A stretch of DNA of 39,770 bases from VBAS01 sp035318985 (GTDB taxonomy: Bacteria; Bacteroidota; Bacteroidia; Chitinophagales; Chitinophagaceae), in assembly GCA_035318985.1 (NCBI GenBank), contig DATHDP010000093.1, positions 1 through 39,770 of the forward strand, written 5' to 3'. A model generated the notes under the pieces. It ran no database searches, was not told the origin of the DNA, and was given only the letters and a program-made list of their open reading frames with translations. Shown here one piece after another: positions 1 through 7,408 of this stretch; position 1 is the first letter of the stretch, and every line of letters starts with the position of its first letter. The position numbers were made by a program, and so were the translations under genes.

Positions 1-357
1 GTATTAAGAATGGCTGAACAATACCTGATCCGTGCTGAAGCAAGAGCGCAGCAAAACAAACTTATTGGTATAAACAGCTCAGAACAAGATATCAATGTTA
101 TTCGTACAAGAGCAGGATTGAGCAATACAACTGCAAGCGATAAAACTTCTTTATTGACGGCAGTTATGAAGGAAAACAGGATCGAATTTTTTGCAGAATG
201 GGGCCATCGATGGCTTGACCTAAAAAGGACAAAGACCGCAGATGCAATACTTTCTATAGTGAAAGGGTCTAACTGGCAGCCAACTGATGTATTATACCCG
301 ATTCCTTTGGTGCAATTACAACTTAATCCAAGCCTGCATCAAAACCCGGGGTATTAA
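1..357 (+). CDS. SusD/RagB-family outer-membrane protein, C-terminal fragment
   Basis: The reading frame is open at the left edge, so only the last 118 residues are present. They match the SusD C-terminal region: an LRMAEQYLIRAEA helix, an NVIRTRAGL segment, an ENRIEFFAEWGHRWLDLKR block and the closing LYPIP...NPSLHQNPGY motif. SusD proteins are surface lipoproteins that bind glycans or peptides and sit on a TonB-dependent SusC channel; by family habit the susC partner should lie just upstream, outside the window. The next gene starts 45 bases after the stop on the same strand and is probably co-transcribed. The substrate cannot be told from this fragment. Confidence 0.93.
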   Translation, partial: VLRMAEQYLIRAEARAQQNKLIGINSSEQDINVIRTRAGLSNTTASDKTSLLTAVMKENRIEFFAEWGHRWLDLKRTKTADAILSIVKGSNWQPTDVLYPIPLVQLQLNPSLHQNPGY

Positions 358-402
358 AAATCAATAATTAATTAGAATCATTTACAGGGTAAATCATTTT
401 TG

Positions 403-1620
403 ATGATAAGAATCATAATTCTTGCCGGTTATTTATTGTTCAGTATTGTTTCCGAATCACAAACGATCGGCATTGGTAATAAAATTCCTGCATCTATTTT
501 CAAGGATGTGATCAATTATCCTTCGCCAGTTTTAAAAATATCTGACTTTAAAGGCAAGACAATTATAATTGATTTCTGGAACCATGCCTGTACAGCATGT
601 ATTCAATCTTTTTCCAAACTCGATTCTTTGCAAAAAATCTTTGCAGGGAAGATTCAAATCATTCTTGTAAACAGAGAAAGTAAAGATTCAACAAAACGTT
701 TTTTCAAAAGAATGACAAGGGTGAAAGTACCTAACCTTCCAATGATCACCGGAGACAACATCCTGAAGAATTTATTTCCAATTGATGGTTATCCCTATAC
801 CGTGTGGATAGACAGTAACGGAATTGTAAAATATTTTTCTGCAGAATACAACGTAACATATAGACATATCCTGGATTTTATTAAAGACAAGGAGCTAAAC
901 TTAAGAGATGTTACAAAAACAAAATATCATTCTTTAACAATTGCCGATGACCTGATCTATTTTTCAGCGCTCAATAAATGCAATGATTCCATTGATATCG
1001 GGAGCAGTGAGATGGGTTATACAGATAATATGGAAAGTGTAAGGATGACCAGTACCTGTGCCTCAATTTCCGAACTGTACAGAAAGGCTTTTCGGGAATA
1101 TAATCGCTTTGACGTGTATGCACAGTATGGTTTAGTGCTTGAAGTGAAGGATAGTTCAAAATATTTCTATCCATCGGTGCCAGATGAGGTTGATGAATGG
1201 CTTGCGAACTACAGTTTCAATTATGAGCTTATACTTCCTCTTTCAAAAAAAGAGCAGCGATATAAAGTAATGCAAGAAGATCTAAAAAGGTATTTTGATC
1301 TTGAAGCCAGTATCGAAAAACGGGAAGTAAAAAGCATTGTACTAAGAAATTACTGTAACAAAAAAGAATATCGCGGGAATCAAGGTATAGTTGATAGTCT
1401 TTCCCTGGACCAACTTGTGTACGCGATGAAAAACAGGTTAGGATATTATTACCCAATTTTTGATGAAACAAGTGAGATAAAAAAAGTAAGCATTGAGGTA
1501 AATAAAATTAATCCCGGCACTCTCGAAAAACTCAGAAACGAATTATTGAAGAGTAATGTGGTGTTGGACATTGAGGAAAGAAAGGTACCAGTTTTGGTAA
1601 TAAAAGAAAAGATTAATTGA
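403..1620 (+). CDS. TlpA-like thioredoxin-fold protein with DUF3738-like C-terminus
   Basis: Predicted 405 residues. A hydrophobic leader (residues 1-20, ending near SESQ) points to export. Residues about 25-160 form a TlpA/AhpC-type thioredoxin fold with an FWNHACTAC active site (Cys63, Cys66) and a late GYPYTVWID strand with the cis-Pro. The last roughly 90 residues (LDQLVYAMKNRLGYYYPIFDET ... PVLVIKE, with the middle abridged) resemble the end of DUF3738 (TIGR03435) proteins, where a PVVDETG-like block is followed by a VLVID-like ending. Start: a TTG at 400 precedes the ATG at 403, and I take the ATG. It follows the SusD gene and is closed by a strong terminator, so a periplasmic thiol role tied to that uptake system is an inference. 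Confidence 0.82.
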   Translation: MIRIIILAGYLLFSIVSESQTIGIGNKIPASIFKDVINYPSPVLKISDFKGKTIIIDFWNHACTACIQSFSKLDSLQKIFAGKIQIILVNRESKDSTKRFFKRMTRVKVPNLPMITGDNILKNLFPIDGYPYTVWIDSNGIVKYFSAEYNVTYRHILDFIKDKELNLRDVTKTKYHSLTIADDLIYFSALNKCNDSIDIGSSEMGYTDNMESVRMTSTCASISELYRKAFREYNRFDVYAQYGLVLEVKDSSKYFYPSVPDEVDEWLANYSFNYELILPLSKKEQRYKVMQEDLKRYFDLEASIEKREVKSIVLRNYCNKKEYRGNQGIVDSLSLDQLVYAMKNRLGYYYPIFDETSEIKKVSIEVNKINPGTLEKLRNELLKSNVVLDIEERKVPVLVIKEKIN

Positions 1621-1637
1621 AGGGATTTGTAATCATG

Positions 1638-1665
1638 AAAACAGCCGGTACTACCGGCTGTTTTT
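1638..1665. terminator. Intrinsic terminator, probably bidirectional
   Basis: A perfect 12-bp stem (1638-1649 with 1653-1664) has a 3-base loop and ends in a T run on the plus strand; the A run on the other side gives a T run on the minus strand too. It lies between the TlpA-like gene (plus) and the small exported protein (minus), which converge here. Confidence 0.88.
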
Positions 1666-1674
1666 AAATGATCA

Positions 1675-1989
1675 TTAATTTGGTTTTGGAGTTGACGAGT
1701 CATAGGATGTAGTTGGAAGGCTTGGTGCTGAAATAAAACCTCTCAGGCAATGCTTTTGAACTGTATTTGTGCATCCATCGTCTGCCTGGGCGTCTGCCTG
1801 AGTATAATCGTCGAAAATCTTTGTCGCACCTAAAGGCACTTCACCACTCGGATTTGTGCTGTAGTCAACCGCATACCAGTCGTAGGTGGTGGTGTCCTTG
1901 CTGACCTTTTGTTTTTTACTGATCGTTGTGTAAGCAGAGAATCCAATTGCAAGGACAATTGCGATCAGGCTTAAGTGATACTTTTTCAT
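1675..1989 (-). CDS. Small exported protein, DUF6520-like
   Basis: A 104-residue protein starting MKKYHLSLIAIVLAIGFSAYT, with the first half of that stretch forming a clear signal peptide. The mature part is polar, has two cysteines (DGCTNTVQKHC) and a DWYAVDY segment, and ends in a Ser/Thr/Pro-rich tail. The layout resembles the small DUF6520 proteins common in Bacteroidota, whose function is not known. A TTG nine bases upstream could also start it, but the ATG fits the signal peptide best. It lies 81 bases downstream of the MauE-like gene on the same strand, so the two are probably one operon. Confidence 0.7.
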   Translation of the reverse strand: MKKYHLSLIAIVLAIGFSAYTTISKKQKVSKDTTTYDWYAVDYSTNPSGEVPLGATKIFDDYTQADAQADDGCTNTVQKHCLRGFISAPSLPTTSYDSSTPKPN

Positions 1990-2070
1990 AAATTTCAATT
2001 GATAGTTTAATTAGTGCCTACTCTTTTCTACAGGTTTTCGGCTTCGCCTGTTTATCGCGATAAAAATTGT

Positions 2071-2514
2071 TCAGATAAGTGCAGGCTGTTTTGGATTTAG
2101 TTTTTTTCTTTGAAGGTATAATCCCAAAGCAGCAAGGATCGTGAGAGCAATATTTAACAGGAAGTGATCCCTCCACGAAAGTTGCTGCAGAATGCCACCG
2201 CAGGAACATGGAAGTGAAGAAGCCGAAACAAGCATGTAGCCGATATAAACTGTAAAAAACAGCATTAAGATGAACGAGGTGATAAATCCTGCTGTTCGAA
2301 GAGGCGAATAAAATAATAATAAAACGACTATCAGCTCTGCAAGAATAATCGTCCATGCAGTGATCGCAGCGACATCAGCGAGCAAGGGTGATCTTTTAAG
2401 AGTAGCAATGAAAGCAGATGCGTTCATCAATTTGGTTAGCGAAGTGTAGGTGAATAAAAAAATGAACAAGCCCGAAATGATCTCAACGAATGAGTTGTTG
2501 CGTAAGCTTACCAT
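2071..2514 (-). CDS. MauE/DoxX-like redox-associated membrane protein
   Basis: Predicted 147 residues with four hydrophobic segments. Between segments 3 and 4 lies the LPCSCGG motif followed by SWRDHFLLNI, the hallmark of the MauE branch of the DoxX-like superfamily. Such proteins sit in the inner membrane and are linked to disulfide or thiol chemistry outside the cytoplasm. The ATG at 2514 is preferred to a TTG at 2544, which would add ten polar residues before the first membrane segment. It lies between an AraC regulator and a small secreted protein, all on the minus strand. The substrate here is unknown. Confidence 0.82.
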   Translation of the reverse strand: MVSLRNNSFVEIISGLFIFLFTYTSLTKLMNASAFIATLKRSPLLADVAAITAWTIILAELIVVLLLFYSPLRTAGFITSFILMLFFTVYIGYMLVSASSLPCSCGGILQQLSWRDHFLLNIALTILAALGLYLQRKKLNPKQPALI

Positions 2515-2621
2515 AAGACAAAAATTTATTTTACTAAAGTCCAATTAGATAAATCTTCATCCAAATCCATCTTGTTGTATAAAGGGAATTACATATCTGT
2601 AAACAGGATGATCAATGATCA

Positions 2622-3560
2622 TCAGTCTTTTCTTTTGGCCATACTTGGTGAAACACCAAAATGATTTCGAAAAACTGTTGTAAAATCCGAAGGGCGATAT
2701 CCCACTTGTGCCGCCACTTCTTTTACCGAAAGACCAGCTTCCAACAATAACTTTCCTTTTTCCAATCTTTTTTTTACCAGGTATTCATAAGGGCCAACGG
2801 CAAAAATCTTTTTGAAGAGTTGCTTGAATTTAAATTCATTCAGGTGCACTTTTTTAGCAAGATCAGGTATCGGATTATGCAGAGCAACATTGGCAGTGAT
2901 TATTTTTTCTGCTTCGTGGATAGCGTTTATTTCATTTTCTGTGGCATCATTGGCCCCGAAGAGTTGCCGCTGATCCAGCAGCAGGTATTTAAAAAATAAA
3001 TCCTTTACCCTGCTTTTAAAAAAGTAATGCCGAAGCTGTGCGTTGTATTTACAATGAAGAATTGTGTGAACCAATTCTAGTGTTTCCAGGTCTGCCCAGC
3101 GACCCGTAACCACTTGTTGGGGGTTGTAAGAGGGATAGAGAAGCAAAATTTCTTTGGCAAGTGCTGAAGAGAAATAAGTTTCAAAGCTAATATGTGTATT
3201 TTTTTCATAGATCTCTTTGGTAATGAGGTCACGCGACTGAATCAAAGCAAATTGATTGCGGTACAGCGACCATTTTATATCCATAGATGCTTCGTGATCG
3301 ATGCGCCCTTTAAGAATAAGGCGAGCATAAACACCGGATCTCTTAAAAAAAGATTTGACAATGAAGCGATCAAAGAGGTCTAAAACATTCAGCCGGACAG
3401 AGAAGTCGTTGTCATGATATTCCTGGATACATACGGAACCAAAGTTTCCCGCAGCAGAGAGTACTGTGGCTCCCGGAAGATGAACTCCCTTAAACGCTGA
3501 TGGAAAAGTTTCTTTCCATTCGAGCAGTTTATGTGATAAAGGAATCAGCGGTTGTTTCAT
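2622..3560 (-). CDS. AraC-family transcriptional regulator
   Basis: A 312-residue cytoplasmic protein. The last 100 residues are a typical AraC DNA-binding domain with two helix-turn-helices: LNEFKFKQLFKKIFAVGPYE, then VKEVAAQVGYRPSDFTTVFR and the closing HFGVSPS. The N-terminal 200 residues show no sugar-binding signature that I recognise, so the signal it senses is unknown. ATG start at 3560. The MauE-like gene begins 107 bases beyond its stop, in the same direction, so the regulator may control itself and the two genes after it; this is inferred from position only. Confidence 0.9.
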   Translation of the reverse strand: MKQPLIPLSHKLLEWKETFPSAFKGVHLPGATVLSAAGNFGSVCIQEYHDNDFSVRLNVLDLFDRFIVKSFFKRSGVYARLILKGRIDHEASMDIKWSLYRNQFALIQSRDLITKEIYEKNTHISFETYFSSALAKEILLLYPSYNPQQVVTGRWADLETLELVHTILHCKYNAQLRHYFFKSRVKDLFFKYLLLDQRQLFGANDATENEINAIHEAEKIITANVALHNPIPDLAKKVHLNEFKFKQLFKKIFAVGPYEYLVKKRLEKGKLLLEAGLSVKEVAAQVGYRPSDFTTVFRNHFGVSPSMAKRKD

Positions 3561-3715
3561 TTTCCAGGATAATGTTTGGTTGTATTGAAAGGTAGTTGAA
3601 AGCGGAAGGAGAAGGTATAACAGCTAAAAAGAAAATGATATTTAGCAAGTGTGGCATTAAGTAACAGTTGCTTTTTTACAGGTATGAAAAATTAATAGCA
3701 ATCAATAAAAAAATC

Positions 3716-3735
3716 AATACCACAAAAGTGGTATT
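3716..3735. promoter_or_regulatory. Perfect 8-bp inverted repeat, candidate operator
   Basis: AATACCAC and GTGGTATT are separated by AAAA. The symmetry and short AT spacer suit a dimeric regulator site. It lies 151 bases ahead of the MazG-like gene and 156 bases ahead of the AraC gene, so it could serve either. No binding data can be read from sequence. Confidence 0.45.
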
Positions 3736-3781
3736 GGAGCGTATAATGTCCTATAAGGGAGACTTTTTATATCTTTATTTC

Positions 3782-3809
3782 AAGGCCAACCGGGATCAGT
3801 GTTGGTCTT
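3782..3809 (+). terminator. Terminator-like hairpin in the leader of the MazG cassette
   Basis: AAGGCCAAC (3782-3790) pairs with GTTGGTCTT (3801-3809) with a single G-U pair, followed by ATTGTTT. It lies 77 bases before the MazG-like start on the plus strand. It could end a short upstream transcript, act as an attenuator, or be part of a small RNA. Confidence 0.45.
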
Positions 3810-3886
3810 TATTGTTTGAAGGATGAAATTTTAAATTGTCGGGGTGTGTAGGGAGTTCGTATTTTAAATCATTACTTTTATTTTTC

Positions 3887-4216
3887 ATGAATGACATAGA
3901 ACAAATAATCGAAAAGCTAATCGCATTTAATAACGAAAGAGATTGGGATCAGTTTCATAATCCCAAGGATCTTGCCTTGGCTATTAATGTTGAAGCCGGA
4001 GAATTACTTGAGCTTTTTCTTTGGAAGAATCCTGAAGAGGCAGATAAAGAAAAAGTAAAGAAAGAACTTGCGGACATCTTTGCTTTTGCTTTTTTATTGG
4101 CAAACAAATACGGGCTTGATATAAAAAAAATTATGTTAGAAAAGATAGAGGAGAATGGTAAAAAGTATCCAGCCGATAAAGCGAAGGGAACTGCAAAAAA
4201 ATACAATGAACTATAG
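3887..4216 (+). CDS. MazG-like nucleotide pyrophosphohydrolase
   Basis: Predicted 109 residues, the normal size for the compact all-alpha MazG-like/dCTPase-type enzymes that cleave (d)NTPs to the monophosphate and pyrophosphate. The metal-binding pattern is complete: EAGE (Glu36, Glu39) and KKELADIF (Glu60, Asp63), the ExxE...ExxD signature. The LW after the first motif is also typical. The start is the ATG at 3887; an upstream TTG in frame would add 17 unrelated residues. The helicase-nuclease gene begins only three bases after its stop, so the two are almost certainly translated from one mRNA. Which nucleotide it cleaves is unknown. Confidence 0.9.
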   Translation: MNDIEQIIEKLIAFNNERDWDQFHNPKDLALAINVEAGELLELFLWKNPEEADKEKVKKELADIFAFAFLLANKYGLDIKKIMLEKIEENGKKYPADKAKGTAKKYNEL

Positions 4217-4219
4217 AGC

Positions 4220-6121
4220 ATGTCAATTAAGAGAATAATTTATAACGAACCTCAGGGAATTTTTTTTCAAGACGTACTTCATAATCAAGTTGGTGATAAG
4301 ATTCGTGAACAATTTCGTTTTTTCTCAAATAACAGTGTGAAAGGAAGTGAATATAAGTCATGGGAAAGCTCTGCGTCCGCTATTAAAAATTTGATTGAAT
4401 TGAGCGGCATAAAAGATTCCTATGTCACTTTTGAATTTCAGGTGCCTTATTCTCAAAAGAGAATTGACTGTATGTTGTATGGAAAAAATAGTGAAGCTAA
4501 GGGACATATTATTCATATCGAATTGAAACAATGGGATACGGTAGTTGCTACGAATGTTGAGGGCAATTTTGTAGAAACCTATACCGGTCGGCCGGATAAC
4601 AGGGTAGCTCATCCTTCGCAACAAGTACAGGGTTATCATGATTATCTGATTGGATTCGTAGAAATATTTGAGGAAAATAAAGTTGGTCTTTGGGGATGTG
4701 CTTATTGTCATAATTATGAAAGAAAAGAATCCCAGGGTTTATATGATAACATATATGCTGATATAATAAAACAGCATCCAACTTATTCGAAAGGTGATGT
4801 TAGGGAACTAGCCCAAAGACTAAAACATTTTTTAGCTAAAGGTGAAGGATTCGAAATATTCAATAAGTTCATGCAAAGCCCTGTAAAACCCTCCCGTAAA
4901 GTTTTGGATAGTGCTTCTAAAATTGTTACAAATTCATCTGACTTTTCACTCCTAAACGATCAGATAGTTGCTCGTAATGTGATTCTTTCAAAAGTTAGAA
5001 ATGCGAAGAAGAAAAAAGAAAAAAGTGTCATACTAATAAAAGGGGGTCCCGGTACTGGAAAAACTGTTATTGCGTTACATATCCTAGCAGAAATTGCTTC
5101 ATCGAAAGTCAAGAGAACTGTATTCTTCGCAACTAAGTCAAAGCCATTGCTCGAGGGTATCAAAAATCGACTAGATAAAGGGTCCGAGTCGAAATTGTTA
5201 TTTACTAATCTAAATCAGTTTATTCCTTCAAGAGTTAATGAGAATTCTGTTAACGTTTTAATTATTGATGAAGCTCATAGAATCGCAGCAACTTCAAATC
5301 ATCAATACACCAAAGCAATAGACAGAACAACCCTCTCGCAAATTGAGACCTTAATCAGGGCGGCAGAGGTTTCTATCTTTTTTATTGATGATAACCAGGT
5401 CATCAGAAGTTCAGAAATCGGCAATTCCGAATTGATTAAGAACTATGCACAAAAATTGAAATGTTCGGTTGAAGAAGTTGAGTTGATCTCTCAATTCCGC
5501 TGCAATGGATCAGACAACTACCTTGATTGGATTGAGTCGGCATTGGGACATAACGAAGCGAAAAGAACGTTGAAAAGGGAAGACAATTTTGATTTCAGGA
5601 TAATGGACTCGCCTCAGAATCTATATTCTACTCTTACAAAATTGAACAGTCAACCGAATACAACAGCAAGACTTGTTGCAGGCTTTTGTTGGCAGTGGTC
5701 GAAAACACTAGATGAAAATGGCCAATTAGTGAAGGATGTTAAGATTGGAAATTTCGAAATGCCATGGGAGACACATGGCGATATTAATAAACCTCCACCT
5801 GGCTATGTAAAATGGTATGAATGGGCTTATAAACCAGAAGGAATAAAGCAAGTAGGATGTATATATACTGCCCAGGGTTTCGAATTTGACTATGTCGGAG
5901 TCATCGTCGGAAGTGATTTAAAGTATGATGCAAAAAATGACAGACTCTATGCGGATATAAAAGAAACAAAAGATCCAACTCTAAAAAAAGGAAAGGAAAG
6001 CTTTGATGATTATGTAAAAAATATTTATCGGGTTCTAATGACCAGAGGAATGAAAGGCTGTTACGTTTATTTCGTTGATAAAAAGACCGAAGAATATTTC
6101 AAATCAAGAATAGAATTATGA
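4220..6121 (+). CDS. PD-(D/E)XK nuclease fused to DUF2075 (Schlafen-type) helicase
   Basis: A 633-residue cytoplasmic protein. Residues about 60-145 look like a PD-(D/E)XK nuclease: RIDCMLYG (Asp83), IHIELKQW (Glu101, Lys103) and HPSQQVQGYHDYL with the Q...Y element. Residues about 265-630 are a superfamily-1-like helicase of the DUF2075 type: Walker A IKGGPGTGKT (Lys281), Walker B LIIDEAHR (Asp350, Glu351), an FIDDNQ motif, SQFRCNGSDNYLDW, YTAQGFEFDYVGV and a closing RVLMTRGMKGCYVY. All catalytic residues look intact. Related proteins are common in defence islands, but their targets are poorly defined. It forms a tight pair with the MazG-like gene. No methyltransferase or specificity subunit is near, which argues against classical restriction-modification. 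Confidence 0.88.
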   Translation: MSIKRIIYNEPQGIFFQDVLHNQVGDKIREQFRFFSNNSVKGSEYKSWESSASAIKNLIELSGIKDSYVTFEFQVPYSQKRIDCMLYGKNSEAKGHIIHIELKQWDTVVATNVEGNFVETYTGRPDNRVAHPSQQVQGYHDYLIGFVEIFEENKVGLWGCAYCHNYERKESQGLYDNIYADIIKQHPTYSKGDVRELAQRLKHFLAKGEGFEIFNKFMQSPVKPSRKVLDSASKIVTNSSDFSLLNDQIVARNVILSKVRNAKKKKEKSVILIKGGPGTGKTVIALHILAEIASSKVKRTVFFATKSKPLLEGIKNRLDKGSESKLLFTNLNQFIPSRVNENSVNVLIIDEAHRIAATSNHQYTKAIDRTTLSQIETLIRAAEVSIFFIDDNQVIRSSEIGNSELIKNYAQKLKCSVEEVELISQFRCNGSDNYLDWIESALGHNEAKRTLKREDNFDFRIMDSPQNLYSTLTKLNSQPNTTARLVAGFCWQWSKTLDENGQLVKDVKIGNFEMPWETHGDINKPPPGYVKWYEWAYKPEGIKQVGCIYTAQGFEFDYVGVIVGSDLKYDAKNDRLYADIKETKDPTLKKGKESFDDYVKNIYRVLMTRGMKGCYVYFVDKKTEEYFKSRIEL

Positions 6122-6195
6122 ATAGAATTGTTGCAGTACAAGAGTGCCCCATATTCATCGGGGTTTCGCTTCGCTCAACGACAGATGCCATGAAA

Positions 6196-6222
6196 ACAGA
6201 ACGATGAACGGAGCGACGCAAC
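6196..6222 (+). repeat. Dispersed intergenic element, copy 1
   Basis: ACAGAACG, nine variable bases, then GCGACGCAAC. The same two blocks with the same nine-base spacing occur at 17083-17109. Confidence 0.6.
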
Positions 6223-6257
6223 GGAAGTTAAATAGTAGCAATGCAGCTTAGTACATA

Positions 6258-6306
6258 ATAGAAAACTTCATTTTATGAGATCGATCAAAATCTACAAGTT
6301 TTCTAT
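6258..6306. terminator. Inverted repeat between converging genes, likely terminator
   Basis: An 11-bp perfect stem, ATAGAAAACTT (6258-6268) with AAGTTTTCTAT (6296-6306), encloses a 27-base loop that contains a smaller ATTTT/AAAAT pairing. It sits between the stop of the helicase-nuclease (plus) and the stop of the DUF937-like gene (minus). Confidence 0.5.
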
Positions 6307-6320
6307 AATTTACCAACTCT

Positions 6321-6911
6321 TTAGCGGGCAAAACCTTTGATAAGATCAAGCAAACTGCCCCCGTTTCTTTGTTGTTGTTCCTGCGCACCACCGGCAAGAG
6401 TCTTTACTATATCCATCAACCCGCCTCCATTACTTTGACTTGCTCCATTAAATTGATTTAGCAATCCGCCTATTCCGCCACCCTGCGAAGCGACTTCGTT
6501 ACTTTTTCCACCTGTGATCGACGCCAAAAGTTTCTCCAGGGAAAAAGACGAATCATTGGCATCGTTGCTTTTATTGATCAGCGTGCCCAATACATTGGGT
6601 ATAAGATTGCCCGATAAATTATTGGCTTGGCTCGTACCCATCTTGAATTTATTCATAAGCTTAGACGCAAAATGCCCCATCATCATTGAGACAATCGGGT
6701 TGCTGAGCAAACTTTTCTTATGCGTACTACCGCCAAACATTGATAAAATGTTTTGCGTGCCGCCGCCAGCAACGAGGTTTCGCAAGCCTGATGCCACGGT
6801 ATTGGTAGCTTCAGCCACAACGTCATTATTGTATTGATTAGGAACATCAGGATTATTAATTACAGTTTCTGTTGCTTCTCCCTTTACGAGATCAAATAAT
6901 TCTTTTAGCAT
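6321..6911 (-). CDS. DUF937-like Gly/Asn/Ser-rich protein
   Basis: A 196-residue protein without a signal peptide. The N-terminal part (LFDLVKGEATETVINNP ... VASGLRNLVAGGG, middle abridged) and the repeated short hydrophobic helices broken by Gly/Ser/Asn stretches resemble the DUF937/YidB-like family, whose function is unknown. The C-terminal half repeats GGGxxDxxKxxxGG-like units. ATG start at 6911. It converges with the helicase-nuclease gene and is transcribed alone. Family assignment is by general resemblance only. Confidence 0.6.
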   Translation of the reverse strand: MLKELFDLVKGEATETVINNPDVPNQYNNDVVAEATNTVASGLRNLVAGGGTQNILSMFGGSTHKKSLLSNPIVSMMMGHFASKLMNKFKMGTSQANNLSGNLIPNVLGTLINKSNDANDSSFSLEKLLASITGGKSNEVASQGGGIGGLLNQFNGASQSNGGGLMDIVKTLAGGAQEQQQRNGGSLLDLIKGFAR

Positions 6912-7081
6912 GGTTAATAATATTTGGATATATAATAAAGATTGCCTGCTAAAACTGCGCCGGTTTAGCCCTGGCGGAAATGAAAGTTATTCGCATGATG
7001 GCATACATGGTAAATCCAATTAAAGTTTCAACTCAGCTTCTATGGCACAATGTTTAATGGTGTTCATAAATTATTACTCTT

Positions 7082-7396
7082 ATGGCACTCGATAAAAATG
7101 AGAAAAGATTAGTTGAAAAACTCGTAGAGGCATTAACCCTGATACAGGCAGACAAACAGGATATAGAAATTATATCGGAAACTAAAAAGATCGATGAGGA
7201 TTTTCTTGCCAAAGCAAATCAAATTTTTAATGAAACTGAAGCATGTGATGTATGTCGTCATGCTTTCCACAGTTGGAGAAATACCTTAGATGATGAAACC
7301 CTTTTGAGCTTTATCGATGATTGGATAAACTGGAAAAAACAAAACATAGATCTCAATCCAAAGGCCCGCATAGTAAAAATGAGAAAGAGGCTTTAG
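7082..7396 (+). CDS. Small cytoplasmic protein of unknown function
   Basis: 104 residues, charged, no membrane segment, not recognised. It is mostly predicted helix, with one Cys pair in EACDVCRHAFHSWRN that, with the following His residues, could bind a metal. The C-terminus is basic (KARIVKMRKRL). It begins at an ATG and ends 12 bases before the DUF72 gene, so the two are probably co-transcribed; any shared function is inference. Confidence 0.7.
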   Translation: MALDKNEKRLVEKLVEALTLIQADKQDIEIISETKKIDEDFLAKANQIFNETEACDVCRHAFHSWRNTLDDETLLSFIDDWINWKKQNIDLNPKARIVKMRKRL

Positions 7397-7408
7397 CCAC
7401 TTCTGCAA

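Larger units (their letters stand above)
3561..3886. other. Non-coding spacer between the AraC gene and the MazG cassette
   Basis: These 326 bases lie between divergent genes and hold no convincing ORF. Two inverted repeats (3716-3735 and 3782-3809) are listed separately. A TACTTTTA sequence about 15 bases before the MazG-like start is one mismatch from the TAnnTTTG promoter box. Confidence 0.6.
6122..6320. other. Non-coding spacer between converging genes, with repeat element
   Basis: 199 bases without an ORF. It holds a copy of a short dispersed element (6196-6222) and a terminator-like inverted repeat (6258-6306). A small CCCC/GGGG hairpin lies near 6147-6162. Confidence 0.6.

Noticed and set aside
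2018..2356. 112-codon minus-strand frame overlapping the MauE-like gene
   Set aside because: The other frame has clear membrane segments and the CSCGG motif; this one has no coherent features.
4220..6121. Classical restriction-modification system
   Set aside because: No methyltransferase or specificity gene is adjacent, and the helicase motifs fit DUF2075 rather than type I or III restriction subunits.
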